Below, piece by piece: positions 27,277 through 35,645 of a DNA stretch of 64,000 nucleotides. The notes under the pieces are model-generated. The model saw only the letters and a list, made by a program, of their open reading frames with translations, was not told the origin of the DNA and searched no databases. A program made the translations under genes and the position numbers. Numbering within the stretch: position 1 is the first letter of the stretch; each line of letters opens with the position of its first letter. The DNA comes from Treponema sp. (lineage in GTDB: Bacteria; Spirochaetota; Spirochaetia; Treponematales; Breznakiellaceae), in NCBI GenBank assembly GCA_009781635.1, contig WQXU01000003.1:78364-142363 (forward strand). The letters are read 5' to 3'.

Positions 27277-27816
27277 TTAATTGATTATTGTCCACGTATC
27301 ACCGATTTTTTCAAGATCATACAAACGCAGCCGCTGTTCTTCGCCTCTGTTATTTGTATTGATTGTAAATGCTTTAACCCTGTTCATGCTTACAAATTCG
27401 ATATCGTCAACCCTGCTGTTCGCCCTTGACGGGACAACAACATGAACAAAATAGTCTTCAGCCGTTCTTAACACAATATTCCTTGTTCTCATGGCAGGCA
27501 GTGCGGATATTTCCCTTAAATTTTCCAGTGAGGAAATCTCTGCGAAATACTCAGGAGATAGACATGCTCTCCAGGCCTGGTAATTTCTGCTTCTAATGAT
27601 CTGGTTAAGCCTTTCTATAAACTGCTGTACTTCATCTCTTGTAGAATTATAGTGCTGTTGGCTGACTCTTCTGGGATCAAAAACACGTACTACCTGAGTC
27701 TGCTCTCTCTCCTCTGGTGCGCTTGCCTGTTCAGGCGAGGAGCCGCACGAAACCGCAAGCGCAGTAATCAAAACCGCTGCCGCAGTAATCACCGGAAAGA
27801 GTATCTTGTTTCTCAT
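27277..27816 (-). CDS. Lipoprotein of unknown function
   Basis: 179 residues with a lipoprotein signal ending AVSC. After a Ser/Glu/Gln-rich linker the domain (YNSTRDEVQQFIERLNQIIRS, then YFAEISS..., YDLEKIGDTWTIIN) resembles SnoaL/DUF4440-like small domains in secondary structure only; no family is claimed. First gene of the operon with the HEAT and P-loop/Asp23 genes. It has a strong promoter 6 bases from the ATG and no ribosome site. Confidence 0.65.
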   Translation of the reverse strand: MRNKILFPVITAAAVLITALAVSCGSSPEQASAPEEREQTQVVRVFDPRRVSQQHYNSTRDEVQQFIERLNQIIRSRNYQAWRACLSPEYFAEISSLENLREISALPAMRTRNIVLRTAEDYFVHVVVPSRANSRVDDIEFVSMNRVKAFTINTNNRGEEQRLRLYDLEKIGDTWTIIN

Positions 27817-27822
27817 AGTTTA

Positions 27823-27851
27823 ACTGTATATTATTGAAAGGAAAATGTCAA
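27823..27851 (-). promoter_or_regulatory. Promoter of the lipoprotein-HEAT-Asp23 operon, leaderless geometry
   Basis: On the minus strand TTGACA (27851-27846), 17-base spacer, TACAGT (27828-27823), then 6 bases to the ATG at 27816. Confidence 0.75.
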
Positions 27852-27948
27852 CTTTTTATTGGTTGGAGCTAAAATAAGCCCCCTGGAACTTCAAAAAACT
27901 GCCGTTTATAAGGTTCCCATTATCTTTTTTTTCTGTTAGTGTTACATA

Positions 27949-28431
27949 ATGATGAAAGCCGCTTTTCCAGGTTCATTTGATCCCCCCACATCCGGGCATA
28001 TAAATATTATAAGGCGCGCAGCTTCTATTTTTGAGGAACTTGTCGTAGTAGTAGCGGAAAACAGGCAAAAAAAATATTTATTTTCCGCCGAAGAGAGAGC
28101 TTCCATGATTGCAGAGCTTGTCAGGGACTGTAAAAACGTATCTGTGACTGTTTGCGACTGTTTAATAGTAGATTTTCTTAAAAAATTGGGAATTAAATTG
28201 CTGGTTCGAGGGGTACGGGGGCTGGAAGATTTCTCCTACGAGTTTGAAATATCAATGATGAACAGGACACTTGATCCGGAAATTGAGACTATCTTTATGA
28301 CAACGGATCCTGAATACTTTGTTATAAGATCATCATCAATTAAGGAATTGGCTTCGTTTAACGGAAATCTTCATGGAATGGTTCCTCCACTGGTTGCCAA
28401 AGCTTTGAAAGAAAAGTATACTGGCATGTAA
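27949..28431 (+). CDS. coaD: Phosphopantetheine adenylyltransferase
   Basis: Penultimate step of coenzyme A synthesis. 160 residues, the usual length. AAFPGSFDPPTSGHINII is the nucleotidyltransferase T/HxGH motif region, LLVRGVRGLEDFSYEFE the substrate loop, and FVIRSSSIKELASF the C-terminal ISSTxxR-like motif. Two consecutive ATGs (27949, 27952) are possible; no Shine-Dalgarno is visible. A weak promoter match (TTCCCA, 17 bases, TAGTGT, 6 bases) precedes the first ATG. Confidence 0.95.
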   Translation: MMKAAFPGSFDPPTSGHINIIRRAASIFEELVVVVAENRQKKYLFSAEERASMIAELVRDCKNVSVTVCDCLIVDFLKKLGIKLLVRGVRGLEDFSYEFEISMMNRTLDPEIETIFMTTDPEYFVIRSSSIKELASFNGNLHGMVPPLVAKALKEKYTGM

Positions 28432-28437
28432 ATGAAA

Positions 28438-28454
28438 TGCCGCTTACAGTGGCA
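28438..28454 (+). terminator. Possible weak terminator hairpin after coaD
   Basis: TGCCGCT / AGTGGCA (with one G-U pair in RNA) around a TAC loop; the U-rich tail is interrupted. Confidence 0.3.
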
Positions 28455-28497
28455 CTTCGTTTGTATAAATATCCTTGACAAAAATAGAAATAATGTC

Positions 28498-28526
28498 TTG
28501 ACATCATTTCTATACTTTGCTAGAAT
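28498..28526 (+). promoter_or_regulatory. Strong promoter of rpmF-acpP-rnc
   Basis: TTGACA (28498-28503), 17-base spacer, TAGAAT (28521-28526). A second TTGACA lies 23 bases upstream (28475-28480). Unlike the leaderless promoters, it is followed by a leader of about 20 bases with GAGG before the rpmF ATG. Confidence 0.85.
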
Positions 28527-28553
28527 AACAAATAAGGTATGAGAGGTTAAATT

Positions 28554-28742
28554 ATGGCAGTACCCAGAGGTAAAACATCTAAAGCCAGGACAAGCCGTCG
28601 GCGGTCCATTAACATGAAACTTACAGCACCTACAATGATAGATTGCAGCACTTGCGGCAACAAGGTTCTTTTGCACCGGGTTTGCTCCAAATGCGGCTAT
28701 TACCGGGGTAAGCAGGTAATTATACCAAATTCCAAAGTATAA
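28554..28742 (+). CDS. rpmF: 50S ribosomal protein L32
   Basis: 62 residues. MAVPRGKTSKARTSRRRS is the conserved L32 N-terminus. Two CxxC pairs (CSTCG and CSKCG) form the zinc ribbon, so this is the zinc-binding (C+) form. It heads the common bacterial cluster rpmF-acpP-rnc (fab genes are missing here). GAGG lies upstream of the ATG. Confidence 0.97.
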   Translation: MAVPRGKTSKARTSRRRSINMKLTAPTMIDCSTCGNKVLLHRVCSKCGYYRGKQVIIPNSKV

Positions 28743-28756
28743 CTAAGGGGAGAAAA

Positions 28757-28993
28757 ATGGACGAATTGTTTGAGAAAATGAAGAAGCTCATCGCTGAGAA
28801 ACTTGAAGTTGATGAAGGCAAGATCACAATGGAAGCGTCATTCCGTCAGGACCTTGGCGCCGACAGCCTTGATACCTACGAACTGGTTTATGCCATCGAA
28901 GAAGAGATGGGAATCAATATTCCAGATGAAAAAGCCAATGAATTTGAAACAGTGAAGGACGCATACGAATTTATTAAATCCCAGCAAAAGTAA
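28757..28993 (+). CDS. acpP: Acyl carrier protein
   Basis: 78 residues, acidic. The phosphopantetheine attachment serine is in GADSLDTYELVYAIEEE, matching the family's DSL motif. Carries growing acyl chains in fatty-acid synthesis. AGGGGA precedes the ATG; 14 bases after rpmF, same operon. Confidence 0.97.
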   Translation: MDELFEKMKKLIAEKLEVDEGKITMEASFRQDLGADSLDTYELVYAIEEEMGINIPDEKANEFETVKDAYEFIKSQQK

Positions 28994-29000
28994 AAAATTC

Positions 29001-29765
29001 TTGAGTATTGCGCAGGAGTCTTCAGCCGATTTCATAAAATCAGGCAGTACAGATGCAAGCGCACATAGAAAAATCAAACTGGCGGCATTTCAAAAAGCCG
29101 CCGGTTTTAAATTTAAAAATATCAATCTTTTAAATCTTTCACTTATGCATCGATCCGTTTCCAATGAGACAGGAAATAAAGCCAATAACGAACGTCTTGA
29201 GTTTTTGGGCGATTCCATTTTAGGAGCAGTCTGCGCAACTCTTTTGTATCAGTCATTTAAGGAAAAGAGCGAAGGAGAACTTGCAAAGATAAAGGCAGTA
29301 GTTGTCTCAGAAGACATACTTTCCCAGATAGCTTTAAATCTTCAGATCGATAAAATGCTTCTTCTTGGAAAGGGCGAGGAGATGTCCGGCGGCAGGACCA
29401 AAAAGGCAATTCTTGCAGACGCCATGGAAGCTTTGATTGGCGCTCTTTATACAGACTGCGGCTACAAGTGCGCTTTTGATTTTGTCAGCCGCTGTATTAA
29501 ACCGGAAATAAATAAGGTAACGGGTGCCGATTATCATAAGGACTATAAATCCCTTTTACAGGAATACTGCCAGAGACAGTTTCGCTGTTATCCTGAGTAT
29601 ACTATGGTAAAACGAACAGGCCCTGAGCATGATCGTACATTCTGGATGCAGGTATGCATTGGCGATACAGATTACGGCACAGGAACAGGACGTAATAAAA
29701 AAAGCGCAGAACAGGAAGCGGCAAAGGCTGCGTGGGATGCCCTTACTAAAGAGGAGTTAACATGA
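29001..29765 (+). CDS. rnc: Ribonuclease III
   Basis: Double-stranded-RNA endonuclease for rRNA and mRNA processing. 254 residues. The RNase III signature is NERLEFLGDSILG, and the second acidic site is in KAILADAMEALIGALYTD. A dsRNA-binding domain follows (DYKSLLQEYCQR ... KKSAEQEAAKAAWDAL). The only suitable in-frame start is TTG at 29001, 7 bases after the acpP stop; the first in-frame ATG lies inside the catalytic domain. The stop overlaps the next ATG (ATGA). Confidence 0.94.
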   Translation: MSIAQESSADFIKSGSTDASAHRKIKLAAFQKAAGFKFKNINLLNLSLMHRSVSNETGNKANNERLEFLGDSILGAVCATLLYQSFKEKSEGELAKIKAVVVSEDILSQIALNLQIDKMLLLGKGEEMSGGRTKKAILADAMEALIGALYTDCGYKCAFDFVSRCIKPEINKVTGADYHKDYKSLLQEYCQRQFRCYPEYTMVKRTGPEHDRTFWMQVCIGDTDYGTGTGRNKKSAEQEAAKAAWDALTKEELT

Positions 29766-30751
29766 AGAAGTTTATTTTATTATTTACAGTTGTTTTAATA
29801 TTATGCGGATGCGCAGGCAGCGGCCGGCTTTCAGCGGCAAAAGAATATATTTTACCCGATGTTGATATTCTTGATGGTTATGAAATAAACGGCGAGTTTC
29901 ATGTTTATATTGCTTTCGGGCAGTCAAATATGCAGGGCCCCGGCGAGATTCGCCCGCAGGACAGGGAAGGAATCAGCGAGCGCTTCAGGATAATGAATGT
30001 AGTAGCAGGCAGGTATGCCAACAGCTTCCGTGAAAAGCACAAATTGTACAGAGCATCCCCGCCTCTTATAATAACCGATAACAATTTAACGCATTGGACA
30101 GGCGCATTTACAATTGGCCTTTCTCCTGTTGATTATTTCGGAAGAACCCTTATAGAAAATATCCGGCAGGATATCACGATTGGAGTTGTGGCTGTTGCAA
30201 ACGGAGACATGGCTCTTGCAGCCTTTCACAAGACAAAGTCGGAAGATTATTTTAGGGGGAGCGGAACCCTAAGTGGCAGGCCGAGCCAGACGGAGATGCA
30301 GGGAATGAACAGGTACAAGGGCGCAGGTTATGCGAATATGTACGACGCCATTATCCAGAATGCAAAACTTGCGCAGAGGGAAGGCGGCATTGTAAAGGGC
30401 ATTATATTTCATCAGGGGGAAAGCGGAGCAGGACTTGCCAATGTCAGCTGGGCGGATTTATTAAAAGAAATTTATAATGATATGCTTTCCGATTTAAATC
30501 TTGCGCCCAATTCAATCCCAATCCTTTTGGGGCAGACATGGAACGGCGGCTCCGGCAGCACAGGCGGCGTGTTGGCAAGCGACAGCGCGATAAAAGCCGT
30601 TTTGCCGAATGCCTTTATAATAAGCTCTGTTGGATGTACAGGCAGAACAGGCCAGGGCCAGCCTGACAATATCCATTTTGGTTCCGCCGGATTACAGTTA
30701 CTGGGTACGCGCTACGGCGAAAAAATGCTTGAACTTGTTTACGGAAATTAG
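29762..30751 (+). CDS. Sialate O-acetylesterase-like (SASA family) lipoprotein
   Basis: 329 residues with a lipoprotein signal (LLFTVVLILCGC). An SGNH-type carbohydrate esterase of the SASA/DUF303 family: YIAFGQSNMQG carries the catalytic Ser, IIFHQGESGAG is the block III equivalent, and QPDNIHFGSAG supplies the Asp/His pair. Such enzymes remove acetyl groups from sialic acid or plant xylans; in this organism a plant polysaccharide target is plausible alongside uxaC and kdgK, but that is inference. Coupled to rnc by an ATGA overlap. Confidence 0.82.
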   Translation: MKKFILLFTVVLILCGCAGSGRLSAAKEYILPDVDILDGYEINGEFHVYIAFGQSNMQGPGEIRPQDREGISERFRIMNVVAGRYANSFREKHKLYRASPPLIITDNNLTHWTGAFTIGLSPVDYFGRTLIENIRQDITIGVVAVANGDMALAAFHKTKSEDYFRGSGTLSGRPSQTEMQGMNRYKGAGYANMYDAIIQNAKLAQREGGIVKGIIFHQGESGAGLANVSWADLLKEIYNDMLSDLNLAPNSIPILLGQTWNGGSGSTGGVLASDSAIKAVLPNAFIISSVGCTGRTGQGQPDNIHFGSAGLQLLGTRYGEKMLELVYGN

Positions 30752-30770
30752 AGCAGTATTTTCCTGCCGT

Positions 30771-32153
30771 TTAATTCATATTCCCATGCATCTTCTTTGC
30801 AATCTCAAGTAATTTTTCGCGGGTGTTTTGCTGCGGATCATCAAGCACGGTTTCCAAAAGTTCCTTTAAAATGATTCCCATTACCTTGCCGCTTTGAATG
30901 CCTATTGTCATTAAATCCCTTCCTGTAATTGCAAGATTTTTAATGGTGAATGCGCGGCTGTCAGCCAGAACAGTTTTTACTCTCTCCATAAGAGCGGCAG
31001 TAGGTTTGTAACAGGGCTCTTTGCCTGCAAAACCGTAAATGTCGGCGCGCCTTAGACAGTAAATGTCAGGAAGATGCTCTTCTTTCACACGCGCGATAAA
31101 TCTGCGCACCGCAGAATCCGACCATTCGTCAGTGTATTGGAACATATGCTCCTTTATTAAATGGCAGGTTTTATCAATTACTGCGTTGGAATAGCGAAGG
31201 CGGCTTAATACGGCGCGGCTCATGTTAGCTGACACCTCTTCATGGCGGTAGAATGTATAAACGCCGCTTTCATCAAGGCTGCGCACATTTGGCTTTCCGA
31301 CATCATGGAAGAGGGACGCAAGCCGCACTTCATGCGAATAGTCTTTTGCCGCAGCATAGTCGCAGGCAAGCAGGCAGTGATCGAGCACATCAAACTGATG
31401 AAAGCCCTTTTGCTCAACATTGCGGCAGAGGGCAAGCTCGTTAAGAAAAAGACTTAACAAACCTGTCTTTTCCATTAAATAAAAGGCGTGCGACGGAACA
31501 GGAGAAAAAAGTATTTTATCGATCTCATCGCGTATGCGTTCTTTGGAAACTTTCGCGCTTACATCAAGTGCGCCGGGTATCGCTTCCAGCGTATCTTTAT
31601 CAATTTTAAAACCAAGCTGAGCTGCAAACCGCACTGCGCGCATTGGGCGTAAACCGTCTTCGTTAAAGCGCTCTGCAGGATTGCCGGCACAGCGGATAAT
31701 TTTTGCATTAATGTCTTTTGCGCCGTTAAAAGGATCTACAATTTCATTTCCCGGTAAAAGGCGCAGGGCAATTGCGTTCATTGTAAAATCACGCCTTGAG
31801 AGATCTTCATATATTGAGCTTGCATACCGTACATCATCCGGTCTGCGTCCGTCCGAATAGCCGGACTCAGTTCTGAATGTGGTAATTTCGGCGCTGACAG
31901 GATTTGAGCTGTTCTTTTTGTAAATTACAGTAACAGTTCCGTGTTTTATACCTGTGGGAATAACGCTGCATCCATGGCGCCTCATAATGGAAGTAACCTC
32001 TTCAGGCAGAGCGTCTGTAGCCAAATCCCAGTCATGGATCTTTTTCCCTCTTAGTATATCCCTAACAGCTCCTCCCACAAGGTAGAGTTCTTTTCCCATA
32101 TTTTTAAAAATTGAGGCAATTTCTTTAATGGCAGGGTCGATGTCCGCTCTCAA
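30771..32153 (-). CDS. cca: CCA tRNA nucleotidyltransferase with HD domain
   Basis: 460 residues. The nucleotidyltransferase head is LYLVGGAVRDILRGKKIHDWDLATDA, followed by RRDFTMNAIAL, EDGLRPMRAVRFAAQLGF and the HD domain (HEVRLASLFHDVGKP). This arrangement fits CCA-adding enzymes that also carry phosphohydrolase activity. The start codon is TTG at 32153: AAGGA lies 7 bases upstream and no ATG is available before the core. Its C-terminus converges on the esterase gene with 19 bases between stops. Confidence 0.88.
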   Translation of the reverse strand: MRADIDPAIKEIASIFKNMGKELYLVGGAVRDILRGKKIHDWDLATDALPEEVTSIMRRHGCSVIPTGIKHGTVTVIYKKNSSNPVSAEITTFRTESGYSDGRRPDDVRYASSIYEDLSRRDFTMNAIALRLLPGNEIVDPFNGAKDINAKIIRCAGNPAERFNEDGLRPMRAVRFAAQLGFKIDKDTLEAIPGALDVSAKVSKERIRDEIDKILFSPVPSHAFYLMEKTGLLSLFLNELALCRNVEQKGFHQFDVLDHCLLACDYAAAKDYSHEVRLASLFHDVGKPNVRSLDESGVYTFYRHEEVSANMSRAVLSRLRYSNAVIDKTCHLIKEHMFQYTDEWSDSAVRRFIARVKEEHLPDIYCLRRADIYGFAGKEPCYKPTAALMERVKTVLADSRAFTIKNLAITGRDLMTIGIQSGKVMGIILKELLETVLDDPQQNTREKLLEIAKKMHGNMN

Positions 32154-32225
32154 TTGATAATCCTTCCGTAATTAAGTATACTTTTTTTAAATTATTTTTA
32201 CCATGAACTTGCACCTGGAGGGGAA

Positions 32226-32897
32226 TTGCTCGGTGTTATATTTACCGGCGCAGAAGCGCCGAAGCCGCAGGTTATTAAACAAATCCTTAAAACACAAAGG
32301 GACGCGCTTTTTATTGCGGCCGATTCAGGACTTACATCAGCGGAAAATGCAGGTATAAAGCCTGACTGGATTATAGGTGATATGGATTCACTTGAAGATA
32401 CATCGCGTCTTTGCGCCTATCCGCAGGAACGTATTATCCGCCTGCAGCATGAGAAGGATTTTTCGGATACCGAGATGGCCGTTTCACTTGCTGTTGATAA
32501 GGGCTGCAAGTCTATATGGATTATTGGCGGCGGCGGGGGCAGAACGGATCATCTTTTTGCCATTCGATCCCTTTTTGAAAGAGAACATTTTCCGCGCAGA
32601 TGGATCACAGGAACAGAAGAAATCTTCTGCATAGACGCGCAGCAGACAGAAGAAAACGCAATTCATTTTAGCTTAAAAAGCAATGCGTCTGTTTCTGTTT
32701 TTCCGCTTGGAGACGGGCCGTGGAAGGCAGTAAGCACAGGGCTTAAATGGCCGCTTGAAGACCTTCGCTGGAGCCGGGGTTTTTTTGGGTTAAGCAATGT
32801 AGCGCAAGACGGTGAGTTTGCGATTACAGCACATCTTGGCCGATTCATGATATTATTATCAGTACAGGACAGTATTTTTACATTATTTGGGAGGTAG
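32226..32897 (+). CDS. Thiamine pyrophosphokinase
   Basis: 223 residues. Converts thiamine to thiamine diphosphate with ATP. Diagnostic motifs: ADSGL, GDMDSLED, HEKDFSDTEMAV and GGGGGRTDHLF. The start is TTG at 32226, with GGAGGGG directly upstream. The stop is 1 base before the folD ATG, so the two are co-transcribed. Confidence 0.92.
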   Translation: MLGVIFTGAEAPKPQVIKQILKTQRDALFIAADSGLTSAENAGIKPDWIIGDMDSLEDTSRLCAYPQERIIRLQHEKDFSDTEMAVSLAVDKGCKSIWIIGGGGGRTDHLFAIRSLFEREHFPRRWITGTEEIFCIDAQQTEENAIHFSLKSNASVSVFPLGDGPWKAVSTGLKWPLEDLRWSRGFFGLSNVAQDGEFAITAHLGRFMILLSVQDSIFTLFGR

Positions 32898-32898
32898 C

Positions 32899-33771
32899 AT
32901 GTCAGCTATTTTATTGGACGGAAAGGCCTTAGGGCAAAAAATACGTCAAAACGCAAAAGAGAGAGCTGCTGCCCTGAAGGAAAAAGGGATTATCCCCTGT
33001 CTTGCCGTAGTGCTTGTTGGTAATGACAGCGCAAGTCTTTCATATGTCAAGTCCAAAGAAAAAGCCCTTGCTGAAGCCGGAATGGACAGCCGCGATATAA
33101 GACTGCCCGAAGAGACAAGCGAAGAAGAACTCCTTTCAATAATTTCAGGTTTAAATAAGGATGATAAAGTTCATGGCATCCTGATTCAATCGCCTTTGCC
33201 GAAGCATATAGACGAAGAAAAAGCTATCTTGTCTGTCGCTCCGCAAAAAGATGTTGACTGCTTCCATCCGGTTTCGGTCGGGAATGCCGTTTTGGAAAGG
33301 CCCGGATTTTTACCATGTACGCCGCATGGAGTTTTAAAACTACTGCGTGAATATAATATTCCTGTTTGCGGCTCTCATGCTGTAATTGTGGGAAGATCAA
33401 ATATTGTAGGAAAACCTCTTGCCAGTCTTTTAGTCCGCCGTGAATACAATGCAACAGTGACTCTCTGCCACACGGGGACAAAGGATCTTGCATCTTACAC
33501 ATTGCAGGCGGACATACTAATTGTCGCGGCAAGAAATCCCGAATTTATAAAAGCGGATATGGTTAAAGAGGGCGCTGTAGTAATCGATGTTGGAATAAAC
33601 CGCGTAGACGATCCTTGTGCAAAAAAGGGTTACCGTGTTTGCGGGGATGTTGATCCTTGTGTTGCGCAGAAAGCTTCTTTTTTTACGCCTGTACCGGGAG
33701 GGGTTGGCCCGATGACTATAGCATTACTTTTACAAAATGTAATAGAAGCTGCAGAAGCAGGAATTGCATAA
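32899..33771 (+). CDS. folD: Methylenetetrahydrofolate dehydrogenase / cyclohydrolase
   Basis: Bifunctional one-carbon enzyme, 290 residues. The catalytic Tyr/Lys pair is in SYVKSKEKA, the Rossmann motif is VGRSNIVGKPLASLL, and the C-terminal signature is TPVPGGVGPMTIALL. The start is the ATG at 32899, 4 bases after GGGAGG; an in-frame TTG 12 bases earlier overlaps the ribosome site. Confidence 0.96.
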   Translation: MSAILLDGKALGQKIRQNAKERAAALKEKGIIPCLAVVLVGNDSASLSYVKSKEKALAEAGMDSRDIRLPEETSEEELLSIISGLNKDDKVHGILIQSPLPKHIDEEKAILSVAPQKDVDCFHPVSVGNAVLERPGFLPCTPHGVLKLLREYNIPVCGSHAVIVGRSNIVGKPLASLLVRREYNATVTLCHTGTKDLASYTLQADILIVAARNPEFIKADMVKEGAVVIDVGINRVDDPCAKKGYRVCGDVDPCVAQKASFFTPVPGGVGPMTIALLLQNVIEAAEAGIA

Positions 33772-33786
33772 AGGAGATTTATAGAA

Positions 33787-34173
33787 ATGTCAAACGAATC
33801 TGAATACAGGGATGTAAATCCAATAAATGAAAATTTGAATAATAAGGGCAGAACTGCAATTATGTTTATTGCAGGGGGCATCGCGCTTTTTATCCTTACA
33901 TTTGTCGGTATGAGAATACGGCCTGTCGGACTTGCCGTTGGCTCTTTTACATTTGTATCCGGCCTTATGATGCTTGTCCGCAGGAAGAAGTTTAATTACA
34001 GGCCCGGCCTTATTGTGGCTGTCTGCGGATTTCTTCTTCTGCTTGCCAATCCCCGTTTCGGAGTTATTGCAGGATTTGCCGGGTACTTTCTTGTGATTGC
34101 ATCAATCGGGCTTTTTGTCTTTGGCCTGTTTAAGGCTATTAAAATATCCTGGGATCTTGGAAAGTGGTCCTGA
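33787..34173 (+). CDS. Small integral membrane protein, unknown
   Basis: 128 residues with a polar 20-residue N-terminus and four predicted membrane segments (about 24-42, 45-64, 73-88, 93-116). No motif recognised. AAGGAG precedes the ATG. It lies between folD and miaB and probably in the same transcript, 4 bases before the miaB start. Confidence 0.6.
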   Translation: MSNESEYRDVNPINENLNNKGRTAIMFIAGGIALFILTFVGMRIRPVGLAVGSFTFVSGLMMLVRRKKFNYRPGLIVAVCGFLLLLANPRFGVIAGFAGYFLVIASIGLFVFGLFKAIKISWDLGKWS

Positions 34174-34177
34174 AAAA

Positions 34178-35515
34178 TTGAAATACTTTTTTGAAACATA
34201 CGGCTGCCAGATGAACAGCGCCGAATCTGCAGCGCTTGCTCTTGATTGCAAAGAGCGCGGATGGCTTAAAGCGGAAAAATACGAGGATGCTGATCTTGTT
34301 CTGCTTAATACCTGCTCTGTAAGACTGACAGCGGAAAAACGCGCGCTTGGCCGTATTGCTCATTATGCCGGTATTAAAAAAAAACAAAAGCGTCCTCTTG
34401 CCCTTGTTGTTGCAGGCTGCATGGCGCAAAGACTAAAAGAGAGTTTGAAAGAAAAATATCCGCAGGTAGATTATGTGATAGGCACAAGCCAGAGATCTAT
34501 ATTTCCTTTGATACTTGAAGCTGTTGAAAACGGCTCTTGCAGTGAGATCTTAATCCCGGAGATGAATGAAAAACCAGTTTTTTCTTTTTCTGATTCTCTC
34601 CTTGAGGACGGGCAATTCCGCAGTTTTATTCCCATTATGCATGGCTGTAATAATTTCTGCTCTTATTGCATTGTTCCCTATGTCCGGGGCAGGGAAGTAT
34701 CCCGCGACCCGGATAATATCGCAAGGGAAATTCGCATCGTTGCAGAAAGGGGAGTACGCGAAATAACTCTTTTGGGGCAAAATGTAAACAGCTATAATTG
34801 GGAATCTGATGCAGGCTCAAAAAATTTCAGCGCTCTTTTAAAATTCCTTGCCCGCGAAGCTGCTAAAAACGGCATAAACTGGATTCGTTTTCTTTCCGCA
34901 AACCCCGGCAATTTTTCATCTGAGACGGTAGAAACGCTGGCGGAAAATAAGGTTTTCTGCCGCCATATACACCTGCCTGTTCAGCATGGTTCAAACTCTG
35001 TTCTTAAAGCAATGAACCGCGGTTATACCGCAGAACGTTTTCTGGAACTTACTGGTGAAATCCGCGCCGCAATGCCGGAAGTCTCTCTTTCAACAGATAT
35101 ATTGGTCGGCTTTCCCGGCGAAACAGAAGAGGATTTGGACAGAACGCTAAAACTGATGGAAGAAGTTAAATTTCTTTACTCATATATGTATCACTTTAAT
35201 CCGCGGGAGGGGACAAAAGCCTATGATCTTCCGGGCAGGATTGATGATGAAGTAAAAAAAGAAAGGCTTTCCAGAGTGATAAACCTTCAGAAAAAACATA
35301 CAAAAGAAATACTAAAAGGGAGAATTGGCAGTACAGAGACCGTATTAATAGAAGGAATTTCACGAAAAAATGCCGATGAATTAATAACAAGGACAGAAAG
35401 AGATGAAATGGTGGCAGTTCCGGGTTCCAAAAACCTGATAGGCTCTTTTGCAAGGCTTACGCTTTCTTCCTTGAAGGGAAATACATTCCGGGCCCAGCAT
35501 TTGGAAAGTATTTAA
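34178..35515 (+). CDS. miaB: tRNA-2-methylthio-N6-dimethylallyladenosine synthase MiaB
   Basis: Radical-SAM methylthiotransferase that thiolates i6A37 of tRNA. 445 residues from a TTG at 34178, just after the previous stop, giving the normal MiaB opening KYFFETYGCQMN; no in-frame ATG is near. The UPF0004 domain has three cluster cysteines (YGCQMN, NTCSVR, AGCMAQR), the radical-SAM CxxxCxxC is HGCNNFCSYCIVPYVRGRE, and a TRAM domain closes the protein (GSTETVLIEGIS). A second family member (mtaB) lies at 56702. Confidence 0.94.
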   Translation: MKYFFETYGCQMNSAESAALALDCKERGWLKAEKYEDADLVLLNTCSVRLTAEKRALGRIAHYAGIKKKQKRPLALVVAGCMAQRLKESLKEKYPQVDYVIGTSQRSIFPLILEAVENGSCSEILIPEMNEKPVFSFSDSLLEDGQFRSFIPIMHGCNNFCSYCIVPYVRGREVSRDPDNIAREIRIVAERGVREITLLGQNVNSYNWESDAGSKNFSALLKFLAREAAKNGINWIRFLSANPGNFSSETVETLAENKVFCRHIHLPVQHGSNSVLKAMNRGYTAERFLELTGEIRAAMPEVSLSTDILVGFPGETEEDLDRTLKLMEEVKFLYSYMYHFNPREGTKAYDLPGRIDDEVKKERLSRVINLQKKHTKEILKGRIGSTETVLIEGISRKNADELITRTERDEMVAVPGSKNLIGSFARLTLSSLKGNTFRAQHLESI

Positions 35516-35533
35516 TAATCATTTATAATAAAT

Positions 35534-35549
35534 CTGACCGCTTTTAAGC
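35534..35549 (+). terminator. Hairpin after miaB
   Basis: The perfect inverted repeat CCGCTT / AAGCGG lies about 20 bases after the stop. There is no clear U-run, so termination may be weak. Confidence 0.35.
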
Positions 35550-35555
35550 GGCCGG

Positions 35556-35639
35556 ACTGCTGCACGGTAAGGAGGGTTCATGAAGCTTTGCTTCATGTTT
35601 GATTATAAGTGCAGCAATACTGCTGCACGATAAGGGGGG
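35556..35639 (+). repeat. Duplicated ribosome-binding-site segment
   Basis: Two 21-base copies (35556-35576 and 35619-35639) differ at two positions: ACTGCTGCACGGTAAGGAGG and ACTGCTGCACGATAAGGGGG are their first 20 bases. Each carries a purine-rich ribosome site, and each is followed by an ATG (35580 and 35646). The second copy also forms a perfect hairpin GTGCAGCA / TGCTGCAC (35609-35628). Confidence 0.7.
35580..35633 (+). CDS. Possible 17-residue leader peptide
   Basis: ATG at 35580 is 4 bases after a perfect AAGGAGG and opens a 17-codon frame ending TAA (35631-35633). Its first codons form the hairpin CATGAAGC-TTT-GCTTCATG, and its last overlap the GTGCAGCA hairpin and the ribosome site of the next gene. 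It could be a regulatory leader peptide or a by-product of the local duplication. Confidence 0.35.
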   Translation: MKLCFMFDYKCSNTAAR

Positions 35640-35645
35640 GAAAAA

